Both the position numbers and the translations under genes were made by a program. The notes beneath the pieces are model-generated. The model made no database searches and was not told where the DNA came from. It was given only the letters and a program-made list of their open reading frames with translations. 64,000 bases of DNA from Cryobacterium fucosi (lineage in GTDB: Bacteria; Actinomycetota; Actinomycetes; Actinomycetales; Microbacteriaceae), in contig NZ_SOHH01000066.1 of assembly GCF_004403515.1 (NCBI RefSeq), positions 1 through 64,000 on the forward strand. Reading direction: 5' to 3'. Below, piece by piece: positions 34,973 through 43,740 of this stretch. Numbering within the stretch: the first letter of the stretch is position 1; each line of letters starts with the position of its first letter.

Positions 34973-36049
34973 TCAGGCCGTCGCGGCCGCCTTCGCGGCC
35001 TTGGCAGCCTTCGCGGCGGCGCGGAGGCGGGAGATCTCGTACAGGGTGACGCTCGCCGCGATGCCGGCGTTCAGCGACTCCGTCGTGGCGCTGATCGGGA
35101 TCGAGACGATGGCGTCGCAGGTCTCGGTGACGAGGCGGGACAGGCCCTTGCCCTCGCTGCCGACGACGACCACGATGGGCCGTTCGGCGAATCCGATGCC
35201 GAGCTCCGGCAGGGAGGTGTCGCCCGCGCCGTCGAGGCCGATCACGAGCACGCCCTTCTCCTTGAGCGCCTTGAGCGTCTGGGTGAGGTTGCTCGCCATC
35301 GCGACCGGGGTGCGCGCCGCGGCGCCGGCGGAGGTCTTCCAGGCGGACGCGGTGACGCCGACGGAGCGACGCTGCGGCACGATGATCCCGTGTCCGCCGA
35401 AGGCGGCCGTCGAACGGATGATGGCACCCAGGTTGCGCGGGTCGGTGATGCCGTCGAGCGCGACGAAGAGCGGCTTGTGCCCGCGGCTGATCGTCAGCTC
35501 GAGCAGTTCCATCGGGTGCGCGTATTCGTAGGCGGGCACCTTGAGGGCGAGGCCCTGGTGCACGGAGTCGCGGCCGGCGAGGCGGTCCAGCTCCGGACGC
35601 ATCACCTCGAGCACGGGGATGCCGCGGGTGGTGGCGAGGGTAAGGACTTCCTTGACCCGGTCATCCATCTCGATGCGCGTCGCGATGTAGAGGGCGGATG
35701 CGGGGATCTTGGCTCGCAGGGCCTCGAGCACGGAGTTTCGGCCGGTGACGACCTCGTGCTCGTCCGCCTGCTTCGCCCGTCGGGTCGACGTGCCGCCGCC
35801 ACCGCTGTTCGCGGTGCTGCGGGGCGCCTGCGAACCGGCGGTGCTGCGGCTGCGGCCACCGCCGGCCGCGGCGAAGCGGTCCTGGGCTGCCTTGCGCTTG
35901 CCGGCGGGGTGGTACGGACGGTCTTCTGCCTTGGGGGTGGGCTTCTTGCCCTCGAGGGCCTGTCGTCCCTGGCCGCCGGAGCCGACCTGCGGCCCACGGC
36001 TGCCCTTGCGCACGGACCCGGTACGCGCCTTGCGGTCAGTGTTCTTCAT
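34973..36049 (-). CDS. rlmB: 23S rRNA (guanosine-2'-O)-methyltransferase RlmB
   Basis: 358 aa of the SpoU/TrmH family. The N-terminal about 100 residues are a basic low-complexity extension (RKARTGSVRKGSRGPQVGSG), followed by the substrate-binding domain (VVTGRNSVLEALRAKIPASA) and the knotted SPOUT domain: LDGITDPRNLGAIIRSTAAF (motif 1), VVVGSEGKGLSRLV (motif 2) and ISATTESLNAGIAASVTLYE (motif 3). It methylates G2251 of 23S rRNA in E. coli. The start overlaps the cysS stop (TGATG). Confidence 0.93.
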   Translation of the reverse strand: MKNTDRKARTGSVRKGSRGPQVGSGGQGRQALEGKKPTPKAEDRPYHPAGKRKAAQDRFAAAGGGRSRSTAGSQAPRSTANSGGGGTSTRRAKQADEHEVVTGRNSVLEALRAKIPASALYIATRIEMDDRVKEVLTLATTRGIPVLEVMRPELDRLAGRDSVHQGLALKVPAYEYAHPMELLELTISRGHKPLFVALDGITDPRNLGAIIRSTAAFGGHGIIVPQRRSVGVTASAWKTSAGAAARTPVAMASNLTQTLKALKEKGVLVIGLDGAGDTSLPELGIGFAERPIVVVVGSEGKGLSRLVTETCDAIVSIPISATTESLNAGIAASVTLYEISRLRAAAKAAKAAKAAATA

Positions 36050-37464
36050 CAGTCAAAACTCCAATGTGCACCCGACGGGGTGTCTTCGATGGTAATTCCG
36101 GCGGCGATGAGCTCGTCCCGGATACGGTCTGCGGCCTTGTAGTCACGGCCCTGCCTGGCGATCTCGCGGTCGTCGAGCAGGCGCTCGACAAGGGCGGTGA
36201 GGGCGATCATGGCCGGTTCGTCGGTGGCGACTGCCCAGCCGGGCGACAACGGGTTGATCCCGAGGACTTCGCTCATCGCGAGCACGTGCCCGCGGGCGGC
36301 CGCGGCGGCGTGGAGGTCTTCGGCGTCGAGCGCGGCGTTGCCGGTGCGCACGGTCTCGTGCAGCACGGCGAGGGCCTGCGGCACGGCGAGGTCGTCGTCC
36401 ATGGCGATCGCGAATTCGTCCGGGACGATCTGCACGCCTGAGCCGGCGAACCGGGTGTCGGCGAGCCGCCGGTCGGCACGGTCAAGGAAACTCTCCACGC
36501 GTTCGAGCGCGGCCTCGGCCTCGACCAGCGAACCCTCGTGGAAGTCGATGGTGGACCGGTAGTGCGCGGCGCCGAGATAGTAGCGCACGACGATGGCACG
36601 GGCCTGCTCGAGGAGTTCGGCCGCGAACACCGAGTTGCCGAGCGACTTCGACATCTTCTGCCCGTTGACGTTGACGAGGCCGTTGTGCATCCAGTAGTCG
36701 GCGAAGGCGTCCCCGGCCGCGCCGGACTGGGCGAGTTCGTTCTCGTGGTGCGGGAAGCGCAGGTCCAGCCCGCCGCCGTGGATGTCGAACTGCGCGCCGA
36801 GATAGCGAGAGGCCATCGCGGAGCATTCGATGTGCCAGCCCGGGCGGCCGGCGCCCCAGGGCGAAGGCCAGGAGGCCGACTCCGGCTCGTCGGCCTTGTG
36901 CCCCTTCCACAGGGCGAAGTCGCGGGGGTCCTTCCTGGCGCGCGGGTCAGCATCCGTCGCCGACTCCATGTCGCCGGCGCCCTGGCGGGTGAGGGCGCCG
37001 TAGCTCGGCCAGCTCTTCGTGTCGAAATAGACGTCGCCGGAGCCGTCCGGGGCCGGGTAGGCGTGGCCGCGTTCGATCAGCCGGGCGATGAGGTCCTGCA
37101 TCTGCTGCACGCTGGCGGTGGCCCGAGGTTCGTAGCTGGGGGCGAGGATGCCCAGACGCTGGTAGCCCGCGGTGAATTCGAGTTCGTAGCGGTAGGCGAG
37201 CGCCCACCATTCCTCGGTGGTGCCGGCGGCGTTGGCGAGGATCTTGTCGTCGATGTCGGTGACGTTGCGCACGAAGGTCACGTCGAGGCCGCGGTAGGTA
37301 AGCCAACGGCGCAGCTGGTCGTAGACCAGGGCGCTGCGCAGGTGGCCGATGTGTGGCGACGACTGCACGGTCGGTCCGCAGACGTAGATGCCGACCGCAC
37401 CGGCCTTCAACGGGATGAAGTCACGAAGGGCCTGGGCCTGGGAATCGTAGAGTCGGATGGTCAC
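36049..37464 (-). CDS. cysS: Cysteinyl-tRNA synthetase
   Basis: 471 aa. Class I synthetase: the first zinc Cys and HIGH motif in [20 protein letters not shown], the zinc-binding region [11 protein letters not shown] and [20 protein letters not shown], and KMSKSLGN. Length and order are normal for CysS; it is not MshC, which ends differently. A longer in-frame extension to the right is antisense to ispDF and was rejected; the start is GTG at 37464, overlapping the ispDF stop by 3 bases. Confidence 0.95.
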   Translation of the reverse strand: MTIRLYDSQAQALRDFIPLKAGAVGIYVCGPTVQSSPHIGHLRSALVYDQLRRWLTYRGLDVTFVRNVTDIDDKILANAAGTTEEWWALAYRYELEFTAGYQRLGILAPSYEPRATASVQQMQDLIARLIERGHAYPAPDGSGDVYFDTKSWPSYGALTRQGAGDMESATDADPRARKDPRDFALWKGHKADEPESASWPSPWGAGRPGWHIECSAMASRYLGAQFDIHGGGLDLRFPHHENELAQSGAAGDAFADYWMHNGLVNVNGQKMSKSLGNSVFAAELLEQARAIVVRYYLGAAHYRSTIDFHEGSLVEAEAALERVESFLDRADRRLADTRFAGSGVQIVPDEFAIAMDDDLAVPQALAVLHETVRTGNAALDAEDLHAAAAARGHVLAMSEVLGINPLSPGWAVATDEPAMIALTALVERLLDDREIARQGRDYKAADRIRDELIAAGITIEDTPSGAHWSFD

Positions 37465-38699
37465 GCCTCCCAGCTTAGAACAGGGCGCACGGCGGAAACG
37501 GGGAACAGGATCGCGGTCGCGAGGGCCGCGACGCCCTCGCCACGGCCGGTGAAGCCGAGCGCATCCGTCGTCGTCGCGGAGACGCTCACCGGCGCGCCGA
37601 GGAGGGCGCTCAGCCTGGCTTCGGCCTCGGCGCGGCGCGGCGCGAGTTTCGGACGGTTGCCGATGATCTGCACGGTCACGTTCCCGACCCGGAATCCGGC
37701 CTCGGCGACCATCCTGAGGGTCTCCCGCAGGAACACATCGCCGTGGGCCGCCGCGAAGGCCGGGTCGTCGGTGCCGAATACCCCGCCGATGTCTCCGAGC
37801 CCGGCCGCGGCGAGCAACGCGTCGCAGACGGCGTGCACCGCGGCATCGCCGTCGCTGTGCCCGGACAGACCGCGCTCTGCCGGCCAGTGCAGGCCGGCGA
37901 GCCAGAGCGGCACGCTGTCGTCGAAGGCGTGCACGTCGAGGCCGGTGCCGACCCTGGGGTCCCGGCCGGCGGTCGCACCGGAGGTGCCGGCCGCGGCCGC
38001 CCAGGCGCTGAGCAGTGATTCGGCCCGGCGCAGGTCCCACGGCGTGGTGATCTTGAAGGCGAGGGCGTCGCCGGGGATGACGGTCACCGGGTGCCCGGCG
38101 GACGCCACCACGGCGGCGTCGTCGGCCGCCTCGCCCGTCGCGGCGGCTGCGGCTTCGACGAGCACGTCCCGGGGGAAGCCCTGGGGGGTCTGCACCGCGG
38201 ACAGCTCGGACCGGTCGACGGCGCCGAGGATCGCGCCGCCCTCGCCGACACGCTTGATGGCGTCGACCACGGCCAGGCCGGGGACGATCCCGTTGCCGGT
38301 CGCCCGAACGGCGTCGACCACCGCATCGCACAGGGCCGACGGGGTGAGCGCCCTGGCGGCGTCGTGCACGAGGACGGTGAGCACGCCTGGCCGCAGCACG
38401 GCCAGCCCACGGTTCACGGAATCCTGCCTGCTCGGTCCGCCGGCGATGACGTCCACCCGGCCGCCGACGGGCCCGGCGACGGCACCGGCGATCGCCCGCG
38501 CCTGGTCGAGTCGGTCTTCGGGGGCGACGACGATCACCTGGGCCGGCTCCCGCATCCCGAACACGGTCAGCAGGGCGCGCTCGAGCAGGGTACGGCCGGC
38601 GAGGGACACGAAGGCCTTGGGTTCGCTGTGCCCGAGACGGCTGCCGCTGCCGGCGGCGACGACAATGACCGCGACCAGGGGCGCAGGGAAATCAGTCAT
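37461..38699 (-). CDS. ispDF: Bifunctional IspD-IspF enzyme of the MEP isoprenoid pathway
   Basis: 412 aa. Residues 1-235 are Isp[21 protein letters not shown] (CTP loop), [10 protein letters not shown], and [12 protein letters not shown]. Residues 250-412 are Isp[15 protein letters not shown] (metal Asp and His), [32 protein letters not shown], and [17 protein letters not shown]. Fusion of the two is known in alphaproteobacteria, Campylobacter and some actinobacteria, whereas mycobacteria keep them separate. It makes CDP-methylerythritol and then the cyclic diphosphate. Follows carD, precedes cysS. Confidence 0.95.
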   Translation of the reverse strand: MTDFPAPLVAVIVVAAGSGSRLGHSEPKAFVSLAGRTLLERALLTVFGMREPAQVIVVAPEDRLDQARAIAGAVAGPVGGRVDVIAGGPSRQDSVNRGLAVLRPGVLTVLVHDAARALTPSALCDAVVDAVRATGNGIVPGLAVVDAIKRVGEGGAILGAVDRSELSAVQTPQGFPRDVLVEAAAAATGEAADDAAVVASAGHPVTVIPGDALAFKITTPWDLRRAESLLSAWAAAAGTSGATAGRDPRVGTGLDVHAFDDSVPLWLAGLHWPAERGLSGHSDGDAAVHAVCDALLAAAGLGDIGGVFGTDDPAFAAAHGDVFLRETLRMVAEAGFRVGNVTVQIIGNRPKLAPRRAEAEARLSALLGAPVSVSATTTDALGFTGRGEGVAALATAILFPVSAVRPVLSWEA

Positions 38700-38770
38700 G
38701 TCTGGAGGCTATCTGGTGAGGTCGACGTCGGACAGGGCGGCTGCGCTGACGACTCGGGAGGAGAAACGCG

Positions 38771-38795
38771 AAAGGCGGCACCCTGCGGCGCCGCC
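38771..38795 (-). terminator. Terminator candidate between carD and ispDF
   Basis: On the minus strand GGCGGC-N10-GCCGCC is followed by TTTCGCGTTT, 20 bases after the carD stop. The 6-bp stem is modest, so partial read-through into ispDF is likely. Confidence 0.45.
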
Positions 38796-38814
38796 CTCCA
38801 ACGAAAGAACGGTG

Positions 38815-39297
38815 TTACGAGGCGAGCACCTCGTCGAGAACGGTGGATGCCTTCTCTTCGTCGGTCTTCTCGGCCAGCGCCAGTTCGGAGATCAGGATCT
38901 GGCGAGCCTTTGCCAGCATGCGCTTCTCCCCGGCGGACAGGCCGCGGTCCTGGTCGCGGCGCCACAGGTCGCGCACGACCTCGGACACCTTGATGACGTC
39001 GCCGGAGGCGAGCTTCTCCAGGTTTGCCTTGTAACGGCGTGACCAGTTCGTGGGCTCCTCGGTGAACGGCGCGCGGAGCACCTCGAACACCTTGTCAAGC
39101 CCCTCTTTGCCGATCACGTCGCGCACGCCGACGAGGTCGACATTCTCGGCGGGCACCTCAATGGTGAGATCGCCCTGAGTAACATTGAGCTTCAGGTACA
39201 ATTTCTCTTCACCCTTGACAATCCGCGTCTTCACCTCGGTGATTGTCGCGGCTCCATGGTGGGGATAAACGACGGTTTCGCCAACCTCAAAAAGCAT
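38815..39297 (-). CDS. carD: CarD-family RNA polymerase-binding regulator
   Basis: 160 aa. The N-terminal Tudor-like RNAP-interaction domain is [20 protein letters not shown] with [20 protein letters not shown]. The helical C-terminal DNA-binding domain has [20 protein letters not shown] with the conserved Trp, then [20 protein letters not shown]. CarD stabilises open complexes, notably at rRNA promoters. I start at MLFEVGE (39297), seven codons inside the longest frame. Synteny LpqE/carD/ispDF/cysS/rlmB matches M. tuberculosis. Confidence 0.96.
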   Translation of the reverse strand: MLFEVGETVVYPHHGAATITEVKTRIVKGEEKLYLKLNVTQGDLTIEVPAENVDLVGVRDVIGKEGLDKVFEVLRAPFTEEPTNWSRRYKANLEKLASGDVIKVSEVVRDLWRRDQDRGLSAGEKRMLAKARQILISELALAEKTDEEKASTVLDEVLAS

Positions 39298-39469
39298 GTA
39301 TGTATATCCCTTCAGCAACGTCTAGGATACCACAGCTGACGGTGGTAGGGTTCGCCGCGCCAACCGCCCCCACCCTCCCCCGGGTCGTGCGCGACCAGTA
39401 GGCTAGGCTCAAAGCCAAATTTCCGGTGCGTCGCCATGGGCGGGGTCACCGAACTGTTGTGGAGGTCTT

Positions 39470-39967
39470 GTGAGGGCTCGAGTCATAGTGTCTGTCGTTC
39501 TGGCGGCCGGCGTCCTGTTGGGCACCAGCGGCTGCAACCTCCTGGCACCGCAGTCGACCACCAAGAACTACGACGCCGGCGACGGAGTGAGCGGCAACGT
39601 GGGCGACCTCGCCATCCGCAACGCCATTGTGCTCTCGGAGGACGGCAGCACCGGCAGTCTGCTCGTCACAGTGGTCAACTCGGGCGACTCGGCGCACAGC
39701 CTCAACGTGCAGTTCACCGGCGACGCGGGCAAGGTGACCCAGAAGGTCACCGTGAAGGCCGACTCCACGACCTCCTTCGGCACCGAGGACTCCCCGGTCG
39801 TCGCCATGGACGCCATCACGGCCCCGCCGGGGTCGCTGTTCCCGGTCTTCTTCCAGTACGGCAATGAGACCGGCGTCGAGCTGCTCGTGCCGGTGCTGGA
39901 CGGCTCCCTCGGCCCGTACTCGACGCTCGTTCCCACGGCCACGGCCACGGCCACTCCCACGCCGTAG
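39470..39967 (+). CDS. LpqE-like lipoprotein
   Basis: 165 aa, starting GTG. Lipoprotein signal VSVVLAAGVLLGTSGCN with the lipobox Cys near residue 23. The mature part is a beta-rich domain (LAIRNAIVLSEDGSTGSLLV, VVNSGDSAHSLNVQFTGDAG) ending in a Thr/Pro/Ala tail. It occupies the position of mycobacterial lpqE, divergent from carD, and has the same overall size. The fold resembles PCuAC-like copper chaperones, but the Met/His ligands are not evident. Confidence 0.75.
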   Translation: MRARVIVSVVLAAGVLLGTSGCNLLAPQSTTKNYDAGDGVSGNVGDLAIRNAIVLSEDGSTGSLLVTVVNSGDSAHSLNVQFTGDAGKVTQKVTVKADSTTSFGTEDSPVVAMDAITAPPGSLFPVFFQYGNETGVELLVPVLDGSLGPYSTLVPTATATATPTP

Positions 39968-39977
39968 CCCGCCCTGG

Positions 39978-40658
39978 TCAGGCCTCGAAGCGGTAGCCCA
40001 GTCCGCGCACGGTGACCAGCATGGTCGGCTCGGACGGCGTGGCCTCGATCCGTGAGCGGATGCGCTTGATGTGCACGTCGAGCGTCTTGGTGTCGCCGAA
40101 GTAATCGGTTCCCCAGACCCGGTCGATCAGCTGGCCGCGGGTGAGCACCCTGCCGGCATTCCGGAGGAGGAACTCGAGCAGTTCGAATTCCTTGAGCGGC
40201 ATGTTCACAACCTCGCCGGAGACCGACACGACGTGCCGTTCGATGTCCATGCTCACGGTGCCGGCCGTGAGGACGCTGTCGTCCTCGAGCTCAACCTCGG
40301 TGCGCCGGCGGGACACGGCCCGGATGCGTGCGAGCAGCTCCCGGGTCGAGTACGGCTTGGTGACGTAGTCGTCGGCGCCCAGCTCGAGCCCGACGACGAT
40401 GTCGACCTCGGAGTCCTTCGCAGTCAGCATGATGATCGGGACGGTCGACCGGGTGCGGATCTCCCGGCAGACCTCGGTGCCCGGGATTCCCGGGAGCATG
40501 AGGTCGAGCAGGATGAGGTCGGCCCCCGTGCGGTCGAATTCGCGGATGGCGCTCGGGCCGTCCTCGGCCACCGTGACCTCGTACCCTTCCCGCTCGAGCA
40601 GGAAGCTCAGCGGCTCGCTCAGGGCTTGCTCGTCTTCGACCAGAAGGATGTGCGTCAC
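39978..40658 (-). CDS. regX3: Response regulator RegX3 (PhoB-like)
   Basis: 226 aa. Receiver with ILLVEDEQALSEPLSFLLER, phospho-Asp52 in LILLDLMLPGIPGTE, Thr in IMLTAKDSEVD and Lys in YVTKPYSTRELLAR. The winged helix has MPLKEFELLEFLLRNAGRVL, WGTDYFGDTKTLDVHIKRIR and VRGLGYRFEA. It pairs with the SenX3-like kinase 64 bases upstream, beside phoU and gpmA, the mycobacterial phosphate-starvation arrangement. It likely activates pstSCAB at 50930-55011 through the Pho-box-like repeats there. Confidence 0.9.
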   Translation of the reverse strand: MTHILLVEDEQALSEPLSFLLEREGYEVTVAEDGPSAIREFDRTGADLILLDLMLPGIPGTEVCREIRTRSTVPIIMLTAKDSEVDIVVGLELGADDYVTKPYSTRELLARIRAVSRRRTEVELEDDSVLTAGTVSMDIERHVVSVSGEVVNMPLKEFELLEFLLRNAGRVLTRGQLIDRVWGTDYFGDTKTLDVHIKRIRSRIEATPSEPTMLVTVRGLGYRFEA

Positions 40659-40722
40659 TGTGATTCTCCTGTTTCAATCGGCTGGAGGAGAGTCGCCGGG
40701 TGGCGTGTCACCGCGTGACGAG

Positions 40723-41877
40723 TCACTGTGGCGCTCCTGTCGTCGCTGGGGCGGGATGGGGTGCCTCGGGGAGGCGGATGGTGAAGGTCGACCCGCTGCC
40801 GGGTTGAGACCAGACACGGATGTCGCCACCGTGGATCTGCACGATGTGCTTGACGATCGAGAGGCCGAGGCCGGTCCCGCCGGTGTGCCGGGACCTGGCC
40901 TGGTCGACCCGGAAGAAGCGTTCGAAGATGCGGTCCAGGTCTGCCTCGGCGATCCCGACGCCCTGGTCGGTGACGGTGATCTCCACCACACCGTCGTGTC
41001 GGCGCACCCCGACCCCGACTCGGGAGCCCTCCGGCGAGTAGTGCACGGCATTGGCGACCAGGTTGTGCACGGCCATCACCAGCAGGCGCTCGTCGCCGCT
41101 CACCTCTGCGCCGGACTTCTTGCCCACGGCGATGGTGATTCGCGCGGCATCCGCCACCACCCGGCTCTGGTCGACGGCGGCGGAGACGACGGCGTCCACG
41201 TTGAGGCGCTCCGGTTCGGAGAGCGAATCCTGCGCCTGGAGCCGGGACAGTTCGATGATCTCCTGGGTCAGGCGGGTCAGCCGGCCGGACTCGGTGGTCA
41301 GCCGGTTGGCGAAACGACGAACCTGCACCGGTTCATCCGCCGCCTGGTTGAGCGCCTCGGCGAGAAGTCCGACGGCGGCGATCGGCGTCTTCAGCTCGTG
41401 GCTGATGTTCGCGACGAAATCGCGGCGAACCTCGTCGAGCCGGAAGGCCTCTGTGCGGTCCTCGGCCAGGACCAGGACGTACCGGGCGCCCAGTCGCGCC
41501 AGTCGCACCCGCACGCGCATGCTCGCGTCGTTGAACGGGCCGCGGGAGAGGATCAGGCTCTCGGAGATCGGGTCGCCGGAGCGGCGAACCTTCCTGGCCA
41601 GTTCGAGCAGTTCGGGGTGCACCAGCTGCTGGTTCCAGACCAGGCCCATGGACACGGCGGCCGGTGACGCCTTGATGACGTTGTTCGACGGGTCGAGCAC
41701 GGCCCCCGCGCTTTCGAGGGCGTCGAGCACCTGGTCGATCCCGTCGGGGACCGCCGGATTCACCACCTCGGCGGCGCGCCGGCCGTGGCGTTCGGCAACA
41801 TGCAACAGGGTGACGAAGCCGGCACCGACGGCGAGGCCGAGTGCCAGCGACACCAGCACCAGCCATGTCGATTCCAT
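40723..41877 (-). CDS. senX3: Sensor histidine kinase SenX3
   Basis: 384 aa. One N-terminal membrane helix (WLVLVSLALGLAVGAGFVTL) in place of the two of SenX3, then a PAS-like linker (LDALESAGAVLDPSNNVIKA), HisKA with FVANISHELKTPIAAVGLLA, N box MAVHNLVANAVHYSPEG, G1 VTDQGVGIAEADLDRIFERF and G2 GTGLGLSIVKHIVQIHGGD. No large extracellular sensor is present, consistent with sensing through the Pst-PhoU complex. Transcribed with regX3; divergent from phoU. Confidence 0.9.
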   Translation of the reverse strand: MESTWLVLVSLALGLAVGAGFVTLLHVAERHGRRAAEVVNPAVPDGIDQVLDALESAGAVLDPSNNVIKASPAAVSMGLVWNQQLVHPELLELARKVRRSGDPISESLILSRGPFNDASMRVRVRLARLGARYVLVLAEDRTEAFRLDEVRRDFVANISHELKTPIAAVGLLAEALNQAADEPVQVRRFANRLTTESGRLTRLTQEIIELSRLQAQDSLSEPERLNVDAVVSAAVDQSRVVADAARITIAVGKKSGAEVSGDERLLVMAVHNLVANAVHYSPEGSRVGVGVRRHDGVVEITVTDQGVGIAEADLDRIFERFFRVDQARSRHTGGTGLGLSIVKHIVQIHGGDIRVWSQPGSGSTFTIRLPEAPHPAPATTGAPQ

Positions 41878-42057
41878 TTAGCCAGATTACTGACAGTTAA
41901 TCGGGCCGGTTGACGTGCGGCCGCCGGGCGCAAGCTACTTTAGGAAGTGTTCAAGCCCACGGCACCTGCCGTTAACCTCGGTCCAGCATGATTCGCTGGG
42001 GCCAGGTGGGTCTCACGTGTCTGCGCGTAACGCGCGCCCAGGAAGGACCACACACTC

Positions 42058-42729
42058 ATGCGTGAAGTATTCCAACAGGAGCTCGCCGAGGTCCAGGACC
42101 GTCTCGTTGAGATCTCCCGCCTCGTGGCGATCTCGATCAACAAGGCCACCCAGGCGTTCAACGAGTCCGATGTCAGCCTCGCCGAGGAAGCGATCAGCGA
42201 AGACGAGAAGATCGACGAGTTGACGATCGAACTCGACGAACTCGCGATCACCATCCTCGCCCGGCAGCAGCCGGTCGCCCGCGACCTCCGCATCGTCGTC
42301 AGCGCCCTGCGCATCAGCGCCTCGCTGGAGCGGATGGGCGACCTGTCAACGCACATCGCCCAGCTCGCCCGGTATCGCTTCCCGGACAAGGTCGTCCCGA
42401 AGAGCCTGCGCGGCACCTTCGCCGAGATGGGCAGCCTGGTCACGGCGATCGCGAACATGCTCACCGAGCTCCTCACCAATGAGGACATGGCGCTGGCCGA
42501 GACGATCCGCAACGAGGACGACAAGGTCGACGCCCTGCACCTGAGCGTGTTCGACGCCGTGCTCGGCGAGACCTGGAAGGGCGAGGCCGCCGACACCGTC
42601 GACGCAACCCTGGCCAGCCGCTATCACGAGCGGTTCGCGGACCACGCCGTCTCCATCGCGAAGAAGGTGCAGTACCTCGGAACGGGCGCCTGGCAGCAGA
42701 ACACCGGCGCGCCCCACACGAGCGCGTAA
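42058..42729 (+). CDS. phoU: Phosphate-signalling protein PhoU
   Basis: 223 aa, all-helical, two PhoU repeats. Metal-binding signatures of the family are visible as DEKIDELTIELDELAITILA in repeat 1 and NEDDKVDALHLSVFDAVLGE in repeat 2, plus ARDLRIVVSALRISASLERM. It links the Pst transporter to the SenX3 kinase and keeps the Pho response off when phosphate is ample. A perfect hairpin terminator follows. Confidence 0.94.
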   Translation: MREVFQQELAEVQDRLVEISRLVAISINKATQAFNESDVSLAEEAISEDEKIDELTIELDELAITILARQQPVARDLRIVVSALRISASLERMGDLSTHIAQLARYRFPDKVVPKSLRGTFAEMGSLVTAIANMLTELLTNEDMALAETIRNEDDKVDALHLSVFDAVLGETWKGEAADTVDATLASRYHERFADHAVSIAKKVQYLGTGAWQQNTGAPHTSA

Positions 42730-42764
42730 GACCGTCGCCGGCCCGGCCGGTCAGGCCGTCAGGC

Positions 42765-42806
42765 ACGAGAAAGCCCCGGAAGCGATCGCTTCCGGGGCTT
42801 TCTCGT
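42765..42806. terminator. Perfect 42-bp palindrome, bidirectional terminator of phoU and gpmA
   Basis: A flawless inverted repeat centred at 42785/42786, with arms running from ACGAGAAAGCCCCGG inward to GATC. The A-rich left and T-rich right shoulders give T-rich tails on both strands. It lies 36 bases after the phoU stop and 21 bases after the gpmA stop, ending both convergent transcripts. Confidence 0.9.
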
Positions 42807-42826
42807 TCGATCGGTGGACGGGAAGG

Positions 42827-43576
42827 TTACTTCTTACCCTGGGCGGCGACGGCAGCGGCGCCGGCAGCGGCGGCTTCGGGGTCGAGGTAGGTGCCGGGGC
42901 CGAGCGGCATGAGGTCCTCGCCGAGGCGGTAGACCAGCGGGATGCCGGTCGGGATGTTCAGCTCGGCGATGTCGGCGTCGGAGATGCCGTCCAGGTGCTT
43001 GACCAGGGCGCGGAGCGAGTTGCCGTGGGCGGTGACGAGCACGGTCTTGCCCGCGCGCAGGTCGGTGGCGATGTCGGACTCCCAGTAGGGCAGCATCCGG
43101 TCGACGACGTCGCTGAGGCATTCGGTGCGCGGGAGGAGGTCACCGAGGCCGGCGTAACGCGGGTCGTGCGCCTGGGACCAGGGGGAATCGTCGGCGAGCA
43201 CGGGCGGCGGCACGTCGAAGGAGCGGCGCCACAGCTGGAACTGCTCCGGGCCGAACTTGGCCAGGGTCTCGGCCTTGTCGAGCCCCTGCAGGGCGCCGTA
43301 GTGGCGCTCGTTCAGGCGCCAGGACCGCTTGACGTCGATCCAGAGCCGGTCGGCCTCTTCGAGCGCGATGTTCGCGGTCTGGATTGCACGGGTAAGTAAT
43401 GAGGTGTGCAGCACGTCGGGCAGGAGGCCCGACTCGGCGATGAGCTCGCCGGCCCGGCGAGCCTCGGTCGCTCCCTGCTCGCTGAGCCTCACGTCCACCC
43501 AGCCGGTGAAGAGATTTTCTTGGTTCCATAGGCTCTGGCCATGGCGGAGAAGGATGAGATTGTAGGTTTCTGACAT
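42827..43576 (-). CDS. gpmA: 2,3-bisphosphoglycerate-dependent phosphoglycerate mutase
   Basis: 249 aa. The catalytic phospho-His loop is [20 protein letters not shown], followed by [40 protein letters not shown], and [19 protein letters not shown] with the second His. Glycolysis and gluconeogenesis. An Ala-rich C-terminal tail is present. The start is MSETYNL at 43576; the longer frame runs into intergenic repeats and was rejected. It lies close to senX3-regX3 as in mycobacteria. Confidence 0.95.
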   Translation of the reverse strand: MSETYNLILLRHGQSLWNQENLFTGWVDVRLSEQGATEARRAGELIAESGLLPDVLHTSLLTRAIQTANIALEEADRLWIDVKRSWRLNERHYGALQGLDKAETLAKFGPEQFQLWRRSFDVPPPVLADDSPWSQAHDPRYAGLGDLLPRTECLSDVVDRMLPYWESDIATDLRAGKTVLVTAHGNSLRALVKHLDGISDADIAELNIPTGIPLVYRLGEDLMPLGPGTYLDPEAAAAGAAAVAAQGKK

Positions 43577-43600
43577 GCCTTCAACTCTACCGAGGTGCCG

Positions 43601-43710
43601 GGTCTCGACAGGCTCGACCACCGGTGATTGAGCCTGTCGAAATCACCCTCTCGGTCTCTGACAGGCTCGACCACCGGTGCGGGCGGGGTCTCGACAGGCT
43701 CGACCACCGG
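43601..43710. repeat. Cluster of REP-like intergenic repeats
   Basis: Three direct copies of a 24-25 bp unit (core GACAGGCTCGACCACCGG) lie at 43601-43624, 43653-43677 and 43687-43710. An inverted variant (GATTGAGCCTGTCGAAATC) is at 43626-43644. Copy 1 and the inverted copy can pair into a hairpin. Such CGACAGGCTC repeats are scattered between genes in many Microbacteriaceae genomes. The cluster sits 25 bp upstream of the gpmA start, within its presumed leader or promoter. Confidence 0.85.
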
Positions 43711-43740
43711 GGCGGCTCGGACACCGGGGCGGGCCGACGG

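Noticed and set aside
37465-38331. N-terminal extension of cysS by about 290 codons
   Set aside because: The extension lies in another frame over ispDF and is Arg/Gly-rich noise; the HIGH motif sits at the usual distance from GTG 37464.
41910-41941. phoU promoter (TTGACG ... TACTTT)
   Set aside because: The 20-bp spacing is too long for a typical promoter; left unassigned.
43601-43710. CRISPR array
   Set aside because: Repeats are unevenly spaced (copy spacings 28 and 9 bp), one is inverted, spacers are not uniform, and no cas gene is present.
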